A DNA stretch of 64,000 nucleotides. Source: CAMTWZ01 sp041749075 (lineage in GTDB: Bacteria > Bacteroidota > Rhodothermia > Balneolales > HLUCCA01). The notes under the pieces are model-generated. The model made no database searches, had not been told where the DNA came from, and worked only from the letters and a program-made list of their open reading frames with translations. Location of the stretch: assembly GCA_041749075.1 (NCBI GenBank), contig JBGTBY010000023.1, forward strand, positions 1-64,000. Direction: 5' to 3'. Both the position numbers and the translations under genes were made by a program. Numbering within the stretch: position 1 is the stretch's first letter; the number at the start of each line of letters is the position of its first letter. Below are positions 35,443 to 44,342 of the stretch, piece after piece.

Positions 35443-37110
35443 ATGAAACGATACCTGACCTACCGCTGGATTTTGCTCGCCCTTGGGATGGTGACCCTCG
35501 TGACGCTCACGGGCATGAACGTGTATAACCTCGTGAGCCTGGAACGGACTACCGTTGAAGCGAACCGCGATGGTCAGCGCACGAAAGTATTGGAATTCAC
35601 CTCATCGGTATTCAATCGCTTTTCACCGGCGGTACGGATCTTCTGGCCATTGAATATCGAAGGCATGCACGAGCAATGGTCCGCCAATGAAACCATGCCC
35701 GATGAGTTTTTGGATGTGTTGGCCACGATGTCGGCCGATTCCATGTACTCAGCTATTTATTTCGCTCCAGGCTCGTTTTCGTCCTGCTTGGAGAACGGAC
35801 AGATTTACAAGTTCGATCCATCCATTGGGGGTTTGGTACGCACATCCGACGCCCCGAAAATCGTTTGTGATGGCATCGGACTGATCCGCACCCGCACCAA
35901 CATGCTGTTGGATGAATATCGGTTCAATACCAAGCGGTTGTTTGATGCGAACCGCACGATGAATGTGGCTTTTATCAATCATCGCGGACATGGAATCGTA
36001 GGGTATGTGAGTTATGTGATCAACCAAGAGTACATGAACAAGACCTATCTGCCACAAGAGCTCGCGATTCATTTCGGGTCGAAGGCGGAATCGGGCATGT
36101 CGGTTTGGGTGTATGATTGGCTTCGGGGCGAAGTGGTGGCTACGAACGCGCCCGATGTGGAATACGATCGTCGCAACATCACCATCAGTCAGCGGTTTCA
36201 GGATGTGTTGGATACGTGGACGGTCGCCGCCACCTTCGACGAAACCATTGTGATGGCCGCATCCACCAATTCGTTGATCCGAAATCTGGCTGTGATGGGA
36301 ATTGTGGTATTGCTGCTCATCCTGTCCATCGTCTTCATTTTCATCTTGGCGCAAAAAGAGCGTGAATTGGCGATGCGTCAGGCAGGGTTCTTAGCGAATG
36401 TGACTCACGAGCTGAAAACGCCTATCGCTGTGATGCAAGCCGCTGGCGAGAATCTGGCGGATGGTCGTGTGACGGATCCAACCCGACTTAAATCGTATGG
36501 CGATCATATTTATACCGAAGCCATCCGCCTGCGCAAGATGGTCGACAAGCTATTGGATGTGGCCAAAACGGAATCCGGCCAAATGACACTTCAGAAAAGC
36601 AAGGTGGATGTGGCCATTACTATACATCAAGTGTTGGCGGCGCATCGTCATCTGTTTCAGGACGTGTCTGTGGAGCCGCAGGTGGATGTGCCAAGCTCGC
36701 TTCCGAACATCTTGGCCGATACCGATAGCTTAGACACCATCCTGTCGAATCTCATAGAAAATGCGATCAAGTACAGCGGAGATAAGCCCTATTTGGCTGT
36801 AAGAGCGTACGAAGCAAGAAAATCGGTCGTGATTGAAGTGGAAGACAAAGGACTCGGCATCGCTCCCGCGCATCAGAAACTAGTTTTCGAGAAATTTTAT
36901 CGCGTCGAAGACACACTCACTGCCCGAACCAAAGGCCACGGACTTGGCCTGTCGATCGTCAAAACCATGACGGAACTGAATGGAGGTTCTGTGGCGTTGA
37001 GGTCGACTCCCGGCAAAGGCTCTATCTTCCAACTGACCTTCCCAGCCATCATCGAGTCCCAATCCAACCGAGAAACGCAAAACCACCTATCGTATGCCCA
37101 TCAAAACTAA
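35443..37110 (+). CDS. sensor histidine kinase
   Basis: 555 residues. A transmembrane helix (about 10-31), a periplasmic sensor region of about 245 residues and a second helix (about 281-303) precede the kinase core. His322 in LANVTHELKTPIAVMQ is the phosphorylated residue. The N box reads SNLIENAIKYSG, the G1 box EDKGLGIAP, and the G2 box KGHGLGLSIVKTM. There is no visible HAMP or PAS domain. The gene overlaps the response-regulator gene by 17 bases, so the two are one system. The signal is unknown; the sensor domain shows no familiar fold by eye. No adjacent operon gives a target. Confidence 0.92.
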   Translation: MKRYLTYRWILLALGMVTLVTLTGMNVYNLVSLERTTVEANRDGQRTKVLEFTSSVFNRFSPAVRIFWPLNIEGMHEQWSANETMPDEFLDVLATMSADSMYSAIYFAPGSFSSCLENGQIYKFDPSIGGLVRTSDAPKIVCDGIGLIRTRTNMLLDEYRFNTKRLFDANRTMNVAFINHRGHGIVGYVSYVINQEYMNKTYLPQELAIHFGSKAESGMSVWVYDWLRGEVVATNAPDVEYDRRNITISQRFQDVLDTWTVAATFDETIVMAASTNSLIRNLAVMGIVVLLLILSIVFIFILAQKERELAMRQAGFLANVTHELKTPIAVMQAAGENLADGRVTDPTRLKSYGDHIYTEAIRLRKMVDKLLDVAKTESGQMTLQKSKVDVAITIHQVLAAHRHLFQDVSVEPQVDVPSSLPNILADTDSLDTILSNLIENAIKYSGDKPYLAVRAYEARKSVVIEVEDKGLGIAPAHQKLVFEKFYRVEDTLTARTKGHGLGLSIVKTMTELNGGSVALRSTPGKGSIFQLTFPAIIESQSNRETQNHLSYAHQN

Positions 37111-37795
37111 GACCGTCATGATTGTCGAAGACGAGCCAAGCTTGATCTTTACGTTGCGCGACACGTTGGAAAGCGAAGGCTATGAGGTTGTGGTTGTGGA
37201 AGACGGCACCTTGGTGATGCAAGCCGTGGCAGAAACCAAACCCGATCTGATGATCTTGGATCTGATGTTGCCTGGTCGAAGCGGGTTCGACATCTGCAAA
37301 GATCTTCGCGACAAAAAACTCACCTTTCCGATCATCATGCTCACGGCAAGGGATCAGGAAATCGATAAAGTGACGGGGCTGAATTTCGGCGCGGATGATT
37401 ACATCACCAAGCCTTTCGGCGTCAAAGAACTGTTGGCCCGCATCCAAGCCAGATTGCGGCGGGCGAACAGCTATTCGATTACGGGTCCGATGGATGTGAT
37501 CACACTCGGACCTATCCGCATCGACCTGAGCGAAGCCATTGTCGTCCGGCCGGATGGGGAGCAAGACTTGACCACCCGTGAAGTGGAGTTGATCCGTTAT
37601 CTGGTGGCTCGCGCCAACGAACCGATTTCCCGCGACGACCTGCTTGAGCAAGTTTGGCGGTACGAGTACAGCACCAATACGCGCACCGTCGATGTGCACA
37701 TCTCGAAGCTCCGTTCGAAGATCGAAATCACCCCGGAAGACCCTCGTTACCTCGTCACCTTGCATGGTGTGGGGTACATGATGAAATTGAATTAA
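37094..37795 (+). CDS. OmpR-family response regulator
   Basis: 233 residues. The receiver domain has the acidic pair Glu12-Asp13, the phospho-acceptor Asp56 in LMILDLMLPG, the conserved Thr in IMLTARDQ, and Lys in YITKPFG. A winged-helix DNA-binding domain of OmpR/PhoB type follows (about 140-233), with TTREVELIRYLVARANEPIS and TNTRTVDVHISKLRSKIE. It should be phosphorylated by the overlapping histidine kinase and regulate transcription. Its targets cannot be told from this window. A T-rich stretch follows the stop at 37796-37804. Confidence 0.95.
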   Translation: MPIKTKTVMIVEDEPSLIFTLRDTLESEGYEVVVVEDGTLVMQAVAETKPDLMILDLMLPGRSGFDICKDLRDKKLTFPIIMLTARDQEIDKVTGLNFGADDYITKPFGVKELLARIQARLRRANSYSITGPMDVITLGPIRIDLSEAIVVRPDGEQDLTTREVELIRYLVARANEPISRDDLLEQVWRYEYSTNTRTVDVHISKLRSKIEITPEDPRYLVTLHGVGYMMKLN

Positions 37796-37878
37796 ACTTT
37801 TTTTCCTTAATGAAAGCGCTTTTTCCAAGAGTATGCCTCATTAAGTAAATAAAAGAGGTACAAACGCTTAAAAATAAA

Positions 37879-37906
37879 TTGACATAGACCTGAAATAGCT
37901 TAATCT
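37879..37906 (+). promoter_or_regulatory. sigma-70-like promoter of amt
   Basis: TTGACA (37879-37884) and TAATCT (37901-37906) are separated by 16 bases and point to the amt start at 37940. Upstream lie an inverted repeat CTTAATGA (37806-37813) / TCATTAAG (37838-37845) and the palindrome AAAGCGCTTT (37813-37822), possible regulator sites. A strong GGAG ribosome site (37931-37934) precedes the ATG. Confidence 0.6.
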
Positions 37907-37939
37907 TTGTGAAACCCAATCTCAATTCACGGAGTCAGT

Positions 37940-39346
37940 ATGTTCAAATATGTCAAAGCGATCCTCATCATCATCTTGTTGGTGTTAGGAGCCCAACTGG
38001 TCAGCGGGCAAACGCCAACCGATAGTCTTGCCGTCGTAGAAATGGCCGAAGTGGTCGAAGAAGCCGTAGCCGAAGACACATCCTTCAGCAGCTACGAAGA
38101 GTTTCAAGCGTCTCCAGCATTCGTCAAGTTTATTGTGGATAACCTTTGGGTATTGCTTTCCGCCTTTCTCGTGTTCATCATGCACCTCGGGTTCGCTTCT
38201 GTCGAGAGCGGCATGAATGCAGCCAAAAACACAGTGAATGTGATTTACAAGAACATCTTCACCTTGTGTGCGGGTATCATCACCTACGCCATCATCGGAT
38301 TCGCGCTGATGTATCCTGGTGATTTCAACATCATTCCGGGCGTTCTTGGTTTCGCCGGGTTCGGAATCGGGTTCGATGCCGCCACGCCTGCGGATTACCT
38401 CACCTCCAATTATTATGAGAGCTACACCATCTGGACCGATTTTCTCTTCCAGGCGATGTTTGCCGCAACAGCCGCTACGATCATCTCTGGTGCCGTAGCC
38501 GGACGTATCAAAATGCCGGCCTACATGCTATATGCCGCTCTGATTGTGACCTTCGCGTATCCAATAACAGGTAGCTGGCAGTGGGGTGGTGGATGGTTGA
38601 GCGAACTTGGTTTCCACGATTTCGCCGGATCCACTTTGGTCCATGCCGTCGGTGGAGCCGCGGCATTGGTTGCCGCTTGGGTTCTTGGGCCACGCATCGG
38701 TCGTTACGGCGCAGATGGTAAAGTGAACGAAATGCCTGGTCATAGCTTCCCGTTGGCTACGATCGGGGTCTTTCTTCTTTGGTTCGGATGGTTTGGGTTC
38801 AACGGTGGTTCCGTGCTGAGTGCGGATCCTTCCATGATTTCGTTGGTACTTGTGAACACCACGCTTGCCGCAGCGGCCGGCTCCCTTGCCGCCATGGCCG
38901 CCGCAACCTTCACCATGCATAAATTGGATGCGCCTCAGGCTTTGAACGGCATTTTGGCCGGACTCGTGGGTATCACAGCTGGTGCGGATGCGGTGATGCC
39001 GGGTCAGTCCATCGTGATCGGAGCCATCGCTGGTATTCTGGTGGTTCTTGCTGTGATCGGCATCGACAAACTCAAAATCGATGATCCCGTGAGCGCCATC
39101 GCCGTGCATTTGGTCTGCGGTATCTGGGGCACGCTTGCCGCTGGTATCTGGGGCGAAGGAAAAGATTTCGTCGCCCAGTTGATCGGCACCACCTCGGTCG
39201 TCGCCTTCACCATCGTGTTCGCCTTGATCGCCGTCTACCTCGTGAAATTCACACTCGGTTTGCGAAGCGATGAACGTGTGGAACTGATCGGTGCGGATGT
39301 GTCCTATCACGGAAATTCAGCCTACCCCGATTTCGTGAGTAAATAA
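37940..39346 (+). CDS. amt: ammonium transporter Amt
   Basis: 468 residues. A signal peptide (ending LVSGQ) and a polar extension of about 40 residues precede the eleven transmembrane helices of the Amt/Mep/Rh family. Typical stretches are GFASVESGMNAAKNTVNVIY, FHDFAGSTLVHAVGGAAALV (with the first pore His), WFGWFGFNGGS, and AVHLVCGIWGTLAAG (second pore His). It conducts ammonium across the inner membrane. A sigma-70-like promoter lies upstream. No PII (GlnK) gene adjoins it, unlike the usual amt-glnK pair. The next gene encodes a TorF-like porin, a neighbour often found with amt in this group. A hairpin stands between them. Confidence 0.95.
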   Translation: MFKYVKAILIIILLVLGAQLVSGQTPTDSLAVVEMAEVVEEAVAEDTSFSSYEEFQASPAFVKFIVDNLWVLLSAFLVFIMHLGFASVESGMNAAKNTVNVIYKNIFTLCAGIITYAIIGFALMYPGDFNIIPGVLGFAGFGIGFDAATPADYLTSNYYESYTIWTDFLFQAMFAATAATIISGAVAGRIKMPAYMLYAALIVTFAYPITGSWQWGGGWLSELGFHDFAGSTLVHAVGGAAALVAAWVLGPRIGRYGADGKVNEMPGHSFPLATIGVFLLWFGWFGFNGGSVLSADPSMISLVLVNTTLAAAAGSLAAMAAATFTMHKLDAPQALNGILAGLVGITAGADAVMPGQSIVIGAIAGILVVLAVIGIDKLKIDDPVSAIAVHLVCGIWGTLAAGIWGEGKDFVAQLIGTTSVVAFTIVFALIAVYLVKFTLGLRSDERVELIGADVSYHGNSAYPDFVSK

Positions 39347-39352
39347 AAAAAC

Positions 39353-39383
39353 GGAAGCCGAACCGTTGCAGCGGTCGGCTTCC
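39353..39383 (+). terminator. hairpin between amt and TorF-like gene
   Basis: The stem GGAAGCCGA (39353-39361) / TCGGCTTCC (39375-39383), extended inside by CCG/CGG, forms a stable hairpin seven bases after the amt stop. It is preceded by an A-run rather than followed by a T-run on the plus strand, so it may reduce read-through or stabilise the 3' end of the amt mRNA rather than act as a full terminator. Confidence 0.45.
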
Positions 39384-39443
39384 AATGTGCGGATCCCATC
39401 AAATAGAAGCTTCAATAAAACCCAACACACCGAAAGGTACATC

Positions 39444-40094
39444 ATGAAACCCAATTTCAAAAGACTCCTCGTCTCCTCCGTATTCTCTATCCTCGTTCCG
39501 ATTCTGGCCCACGCCCAAGTCGACATCACCACCTCCGTCATGAGCCGCTACAACTGGCGTGGCACCGATTTCGGAAGCTCACCCAGCATCCAACCCACCT
39601 TCTCGTACACATCCGGGAATCTAAACGTCGGACTCTGGGGCGCCTACGCCACCAATGGCAATCCGGCCGGAACTGAAATCGATCTCTATGCAAGCTACGC
39701 GATTGGTGATTTCAGCATCATCGTGACCGACTATACCTTCCCTGATGCGGCCCCGTTTTTGGATGAGACACAGCATTTTGTGGAAGTCGGACTTTCATAC
39801 GCCAGTGAGTCGATTCCCGTCACCGCTTTCATCGGCGCATTCGTGCTGAACGACGACGACAATTCGATCTATGGCGAACTCGGATACAGCTTAGGTGATG
39901 TGGGATTGTTCCTCGGGTTCACACCTACTGAATCGGCCATGTATGGAACCGGAAAAGCGGGAATCGTGAACACCGGTTTATCCTATAGCAAACCACTCGT
40001 GATCAGCGAAAGCCTGACCGTCTCCCTTTCAAGCAAATTCATTGTGAATCCTTATGCAAAGAACGGCTTCTTGCTGTTCGGATTCAGCCTCTGA
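39444..40094 (+). CDS. TorF-family putative porin (Gcw_chp)
   Basis: 216 residues from ATG 39444, which has AAAGG before it; the longer frame starting at 39366 would run through the amt hairpin. The signal peptide ends ILAHAQ. The mature part opens VDITTSVMSRYNWRGTDFGS, the hallmark of the Gcw_chp/TorF outer-membrane barrel family. It closes with LLFGFSL, a barrel terminus. The function is unproven; it is probably a porin for small solutes. It lies 97 bases after amt, so it may aid nitrogen entry through the outer membrane (inference). The terminator for the transcript lies 3' inside the rarA end. Confidence 0.85.
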   Translation: MKPNFKRLLVSSVFSILVPILAHAQVDITTSVMSRYNWRGTDFGSSPSIQPTFSYTSGNLNVGLWGAYATNGNPAGTEIDLYASYAIGDFSIIVTDYTFPDAAPFLDETQHFVEVGLSYASESIPVTAFIGAFVLNDDDNSIYGELGYSLGDVGLFLGFTPTESAMYGTGKAGIVNTGLSYSKPLVISESLTVSLSSKFIVNPYAKNGFLLFGFSL

Positions 40095-40149
40095 CCTCAA
40101 ACAGAACTCTGGCGAAGACCTGGGGCTAGTCGCAAGCCCCAAGCAACAC

Positions 40150-40184
40150 AAATGCCTCGTTGATCACGGGGCATTTGCTTTTTT
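40150..40184 (+). terminator. rho-independent terminator overlapping the end of rarA
   Basis: The 11-bp stem AAATGCCTCGT (40150-40160) / ACGGGGCATTT (40166-40176), loop TGATC, is followed by six T residues (40179-40184). It serves the plus-strand TorF-like gene. The stem overlaps the last codons and stop of the convergent rarA gene (stop at 40164-40166), so the terminator is also coding sequence on the other strand. A second small hairpin (GGGGCT...AGCCCC, about 40122-40138) precedes it. Confidence 0.85.
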
Positions 40185-41465
40185 AATGGCCTCGAGCCGT
40201 TCCCAAAAGGCCTTCTCTCTGCCTTGATCCCCCGCCTGATACCAATTTCCTTTCACCTTATCCGGCAGATAGGCCTGCTTCACCCAGTGATAGGGATAAT
40301 CGTGTGGCAGCTTATACTCTTTCGATGCATTCTGTCGATTCGTATACGTGGATTCCAGCCTCGACGCGGTTCTGTCGCGCATCGGAGGCGGGACTTTCCC
40401 CACACCGGCCGTCCGTACCGTTTCGATTACCTGGAACACTGCCCCAGCACTGTTGCTTTTCGGGGCGAGAGCCAAGTACAAACACACATGAGATAAGAAA
40501 TACCATCCTTCAGGCATTCCTACTCGTTCGAACGCATCTTGTCCGGACACCACAAGACTCAGCGCAAAACTATCGGCAAGTCCAATGTCTTCAGAAGCGA
40601 AGATGAGCATCCGGCGGAACAGGAACATCGGATCTTCACCACCTTCGAGCATGGCCGTCATCCAATATAGGCCCGCATCCGGATCCGATCCTCTTAACGA
40701 TTTGATGAACGCCGACGCATAATGATAATGCTCGTCGCCGGTTCCATCATACCGGACAGCCCGTTTTTGGATGGATTCTTGCGCCGTGTCGAGCGTGAAA
40801 TGACGCGATCCATCGTCCGTTATCGGAAGCGTTCTGGCGGCAAGATCAAGGGCATTGAGCGCGTTGCGGATGTCGCCTCCGGCATAGTCCGAGAGGTGGG
40901 CAAGCGCATCGGCATCGGCGATGAGATTCATGGCGCCGAGTCCGCGTTCTTTATCGGCGATGGCCGCTTCAAGCAATAAGATGATGTCTTCTTTCGAGAA
41001 GGGATGCAGCTCGAACATCTGGCATCGCGACAGCAATGGACCAACCAATGAATAGAATGGATTTTCCGTCGTCGCGCCGATGAGCGTCAATAATCCGGAT
41101 TCCACATGCGGGAGGAGGGCGTCTTGTTGGGCTTTGTTCCAGCGGTGGATCTCATCCACAAACAAGATCGTCTGCTTGGCGTCGAGACGTCCCCGGTTGT
41201 CTTTCGCATCGCTCACCACTTGACGGAGTTCTTTCACGCCATCCAGAACGGCGTTCAAGGTCACGAATCGGGCGTTCATTTCGGCGGCGACAACCAGTGC
41301 GAGCGTGGTCTTTCCCGAGCTCGGCGGACCGTAGAAAATCATCGACCCCATCACCTTGCTTTCAATGGCGCGACGCAGGAGCTTGCCCGGTCCGAGCACA
41401 TGCTCCTGACCCACATACTCGGCCAGATTCCGTGGCCGCATCCGCGTGGCGAGGGGGGAGGTCAC
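40164..41465 (-). CDS. rarA: replication-associated recombination protein A (RarA/MgsA)
   Basis: 433 residues of the clamp-loader-like AAA+ family. It begins SPLATRMRPRNLAEYVGQEH, followed by Walker A (FYGPPSSGKTT), Walker B (ILFVDEIHRW), sensor 1 (LIGATTENPFYSL) and the arginine finger SRC. The C-terminal tetramerisation region contains GEDPMFLFRRMLIFASEDIG. It acts in rescue of stalled replication forks, with SSB and RecA. The start codon overlaps the stop of the carboxylase gene by four bases (ATGA), so the genes are co-translated. The end of the gene overlaps the opposing terminator. No oddities in the active site. Confidence 0.96.
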   Translation of the reverse strand: MTSPLATRMRPRNLAEYVGQEHVLGPGKLLRRAIESKVMGSMIFYGPPSSGKTTLALVVAAEMNARFVTLNAVLDGVKELRQVVSDAKDNRGRLDAKQTILFVDEIHRWNKAQQDALLPHVESGLLTLIGATTENPFYSLVGPLLSRCQMFELHPFSKEDIILLLEAAIADKERGLGAMNLIADADALAHLSDYAGGDIRNALNALDLAARTLPITDDGSRHFTLDTAQESIQKRAVRYDGTGDEHYHYASAFIKSLRGSDPDAGLYWMTAMLEGGEDPMFLFRRMLIFASEDIGLADSFALSLVVSGQDAFERVGMPEGWYFLSHVCLYLALAPKSNSAGAVFQVIETVRTAGVGKVPPPMRDRTASRLESTYTNRQNASKEYKLPHDYPYHWVKQAYLPDKVKGNWYQAGDQGREKAFWERLEAIKKANAP

Positions 41466-43012
41466 AACGGCAGGTTGTCGTGCTTCTTGCGGGGAACCGT
41501 ATCGACCTTGGTTTGGATCATCTCGAATGCCCGGATGAGCTTTGTGCGGGTTTCAGATGGCAGAATCACATCATCAATATAACCCCGTTCGGCAGCGCGG
41601 TACGGATTTTCGAATTTCTCTTTGTAACTGGCTTCCAGCTCGGCTTGTTTGGCGGCCGGATCCGACGCTTTAGAGATCTCCTTCTTGAAGATGATTTCCA
41701 CGGCGCCTTTGGTCCCCATCACAGCGATCTCACCAGTTGGCCACGACACATTGTAATCGGCGCGGATGTGTTTCGAATTCATCACATCATACGCGCCACC
41801 ATAGGCTTTGCGGGTGATGACAGTCACTTTCGGCACGGTCGCCTCACAAAACGCATATAGCAATTTCGCGCCGTGTTTGATGATGCCACCCCATTCTTGG
41901 TCAGTGCCAGGTAAGAATCCCGGGACGTCTTCGAACACAACAAGCGGGATATTGAACGCATCACAAAAACGGACGAATCGAGCGCCTTTCAGGGATGCGT
42001 TGATATCCAGGCATCCGGCCAGACTCATGGGTTGGTTGGCCACGATGCCGATGGCTCGTCCATCGAGGCGGGCGAAACCCACAACCAGGTTCTCCGCATA
42101 ATCCTTATGCACTTCGAAAAAGGATCCTCCATCCATCACACCCCCGATCACATCTTTGATGTCATAGGGTTTGTTCGGATGATTCGGAATGATGGTATCG
42201 AGTTTGGCAGCCAATGCGGCATCCGGCGCTTTTGAAGGCTGCATCGGAACTTTTTCTTCGCAGTTTTGCGGGATGTACATGAGCAACTCACGGAGCTGAT
42301 TCAGACATTCGGCATCATTGGCGGATGTGAATTGTGCCACTCCCGATTTCGTGCTATGAGCCGTTGCGCCGCCGAGGGCTTCAGAAGTAACCTCCTCATG
42401 GGTCACGGTTTTCACGACGTTCGGACCCGTCACAAACATAAAACTGGTGGTTTCCACCATGAAGATGAAATCAGTGATGGCAGGTGAATACACCGCACCG
42501 CCTGCGCACGGACCCATGATGGCCGATAGTTGCGGAATCACCCCGCTCGCCATCGAATTGCGCCAAAACACTTCGGCATAGGCGCCTAGAGAGACGACAC
42601 CTTCTTGGATGCGGGCGCCGCCGGAGTCGTTCAATCCGATGATAGGGACGCCATTTTTCATGGCCAAATCCATGATCTTGCAAATCTTTTCGGCATGTGC
42701 TTCGGCCAAGGAGCCGCCCAATACCGTGAAATCCTGCGAAAACACATACACAGGTCGACCATGGATCTTTCCGAAACCGGTGACGACGCCATCACCGGGG
42801 AATTTCTGCTTATCGAGTCCGAAATCGGTGCTTCGATGTGCCACGAGCTGACCGATTTCCTCGAACGAGCCCGCATCCATCAACAATTGGATGCGTTCGC
42901 GCGCGGTCAGTTTGCCGGATTCATGCTGCTTTGCGATGCGTTCTTTCCCACCTCCGACCAATGCGGTTTCGCGAAGATCGATCAGGGCTTGGAGTTTGGC
43001 TTCTCTCGACAT
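41462..43012 (-). CDS. acyl-CoA (propionyl-CoA type) carboxylase beta subunit
   Basis: 516 residues of the carboxyltransferase family. Both crotonase-like halves are present: GDGVVTGFGKIHGRPVYVFS and DSGGARIQEGV with the oxyanion-type glycines MGPCAGGAVYSPA in the first, and GGVMDGGSFFEVHKDYAENL with DVPGFLPGTDQEWGGI and KAYGGAYDVMNSK in the second. It transfers carboxybiotin to an acyl-CoA, most likely propionyl-CoA, giving methylmalonyl-CoA, or acts in a sodium-pumping decarboxylase. The biotin-carrier and alpha subunits are not in this window. It lies eight bases after the acidic unknown gene and overlaps rarA. The exact acyl substrate cannot be read from the sequence. Confidence 0.93.
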   Translation of the reverse strand: MSREAKLQALIDLRETALVGGGKERIAKQHESGKLTARERIQLLMDAGSFEEIGQLVAHRSTDFGLDKQKFPGDGVVTGFGKIHGRPVYVFSQDFTVLGGSLAEAHAEKICKIMDLAMKNGVPIIGLNDSGGARIQEGVVSLGAYAEVFWRNSMASGVIPQLSAIMGPCAGGAVYSPAITDFIFMVETTSFMFVTGPNVVKTVTHEEVTSEALGGATAHSTKSGVAQFTSANDAECLNQLRELLMYIPQNCEEKVPMQPSKAPDAALAAKLDTIIPNHPNKPYDIKDVIGGVMDGGSFFEVHKDYAENLVVGFARLDGRAIGIVANQPMSLAGCLDINASLKGARFVRFCDAFNIPLVVFEDVPGFLPGTDQEWGGIIKHGAKLLYAFCEATVPKVTVITRKAYGGAYDVMNSKHIRADYNVSWPTGEIAVMGTKGAVEIIFKKEISKASDPAAKQAELEASYKEKFENPYRAAERGYIDDVILPSETRTKLIRAFEMIQTKVDTVPRKKHDNLPL

Positions 43013-43019
43013 AGTGTGT

Positions 43020-44303
43020 TTAGGTATGTTCCACGAAGTAGGTTTGGATGCGGTCTAAGAACAGAACGGCATCGTCGCTGTACAGATCCACCCGGTTGCG
43101 GTCCAGGATTTCCTTCTTGATGTATCGGCCCGCTTCGGCATAGGTATCGTATTTGGCGATATCGGTGATGGCGGCGTAATAGGCGTTCTCATCTCCTCCA
43201 AACAGGGTGTCGATGAAATCAGTCTTAAGGTCGGCCATCAATTCGAAAATGCGCGCCGCGCGAGGATCGTCTTCCGCGTCTTGACTGTAGAGATTGATGA
43301 GGGGTTCGGATTCAGGTTCTTGCTCTTCTACAGGCGGATGCGGAGTATCCAAATTGAATGAAGGAATCGTAAACGGATCGCCTTCTTCGGTCTGCTCTGG
43401 AGCGAATCGCTGCCATATCGGAAGGGGTTCATCAGCGACGTCTTCGGTGTCCTCTTCTAAAATTTCTTCTACTTCGAAAACCTTCGTCGTTTCGTCCTCT
43501 TTTATCTCTTCAAATTCAGTGTCCTTCGTCACTTCATCCTGTTCATCATATTTCGTCTCTTCAATTACGTCTTCCTCTTCATGATCCGAAAACGGTTGCG
43601 ACAAGAATTCGATCAGCATGGATTTGGTGATGGATGCATCCGTTGAAGCAAAAGCCCGGGCTTCCGATTTCATGCCGCGATCATTGAAAAAGCGGGCTAA
43701 CAGATCCGGATCCACGCCGGTCGGCATCAGTTCGAACAGGGGAGAGAGCCGTTGGCCCCAATTCAATGCGGTATAATTTTCCGTCAGTTTGTCATCAACG
43801 GCTTTGATGATGCGGGACGCTTCCGATTTCGATAATTGGTCCAGCTTCTTGCGGTCACAGTACCGCACCAAAGAATGCAATAATGTCGGATATACGCCGG
43901 TTTTGCCGACTCGGGCTGCGAGTTGATCGCGGCTCAACGTGTCTAACGAACCATATAAGTAATCCGGAATGGACGTACGAGGCTGCGATAGAAGATCCAG
44001 CAAATCCTCGATGCAGGTTTCTAGCACGGGTTGGATGTACGAAATCGGAATCCGAGTTTCGGCACGGATGGCATCCAGAAATTGTCCCCAGGCATCTTGC
44101 ACCGATTCGGCATGCATATTGGCCCAATCGCTTGAAGGCAGTGAAACAGATTCAGCCAGATTGTGCTCCAATTCGATTTTGATGCGGGCCACAAGGAAGG
44201 ATGGGTAGCCGGCTTGAAGGAGGTCGTCGGGAGTGAGGTAAGACAAGTCGTTCGGAAGCTGCCCGATCAGCGTTTCGACGATGGTTTGCATTGCGTTTGG
44301 CAT
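43020..44303 (-). CDS. unknown protein with very acidic central segment
   Basis: About 427 residues from ATG 44303; ATG 44291 is an alternative. I do not recognise the family. The first 245 residues are mostly helical (YLTPDDLLQAGYPSFLVARI, TCIEDLLDLLSQPRTSIPDY). A low-complexity acidic run follows (about 250-335: E-E-E-D, E-I-K-E-D-E, E-E-D-T-E-D), then a helical end (ARIFELMADLKTDFIDTLFG). No signal peptide or membrane segment is present, so it is probably cytoplasmic. It is co-transcribed with the carboxylase and rarA genes (gaps of 7 and -4 bases) and divergent from an ABC ATPase. It may be an adaptor or chaperone-like partner; nothing specific can be said. Confidence 0.75.
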   Translation of the reverse strand: MPNAMQTIVETLIGQLPNDLSYLTPDDLLQAGYPSFLVARIKIELEHNLAESVSLPSSDWANMHAESVQDAWGQFLDAIRAETRIPISYIQPVLETCIEDLLDLLSQPRTSIPDYLYGSLDTLSRDQLAARVGKTGVYPTLLHSLVRYCDRKKLDQLSKSEASRIIKAVDDKLTENYTALNWGQRLSPLFELMPTGVDPDLLARFFNDRGMKSEARAFASTDASITKSMLIEFLSQPFSDHEEEDVIEETKYDEQDEVTKDTEFEEIKEDETTKVFEVEEILEEDTEDVADEPLPIWQRFAPEQTEEGDPFTIPSFNLDTPHPPVEEQEPESEPLINLYSQDAEDDPRAARIFELMADLKTDFIDTLFGGDENAYYAAITDIAKYDTYAEAGRYIKKEILDRNRVDLYSDDAVLFLDRIQTYFVEHT

Positions 44304-44342
44304 GGTAGAATATACAACCTTGGTGTGTACCTTTGGAGCGCT

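Noticed and set aside
37806..37845. A sigma-54/NtrC type promoter before amt
   Set aside because: No GG-N10-GC (TGGCAC-N5-TTGC) core is visible; a sigma-70-like pair fits instead.
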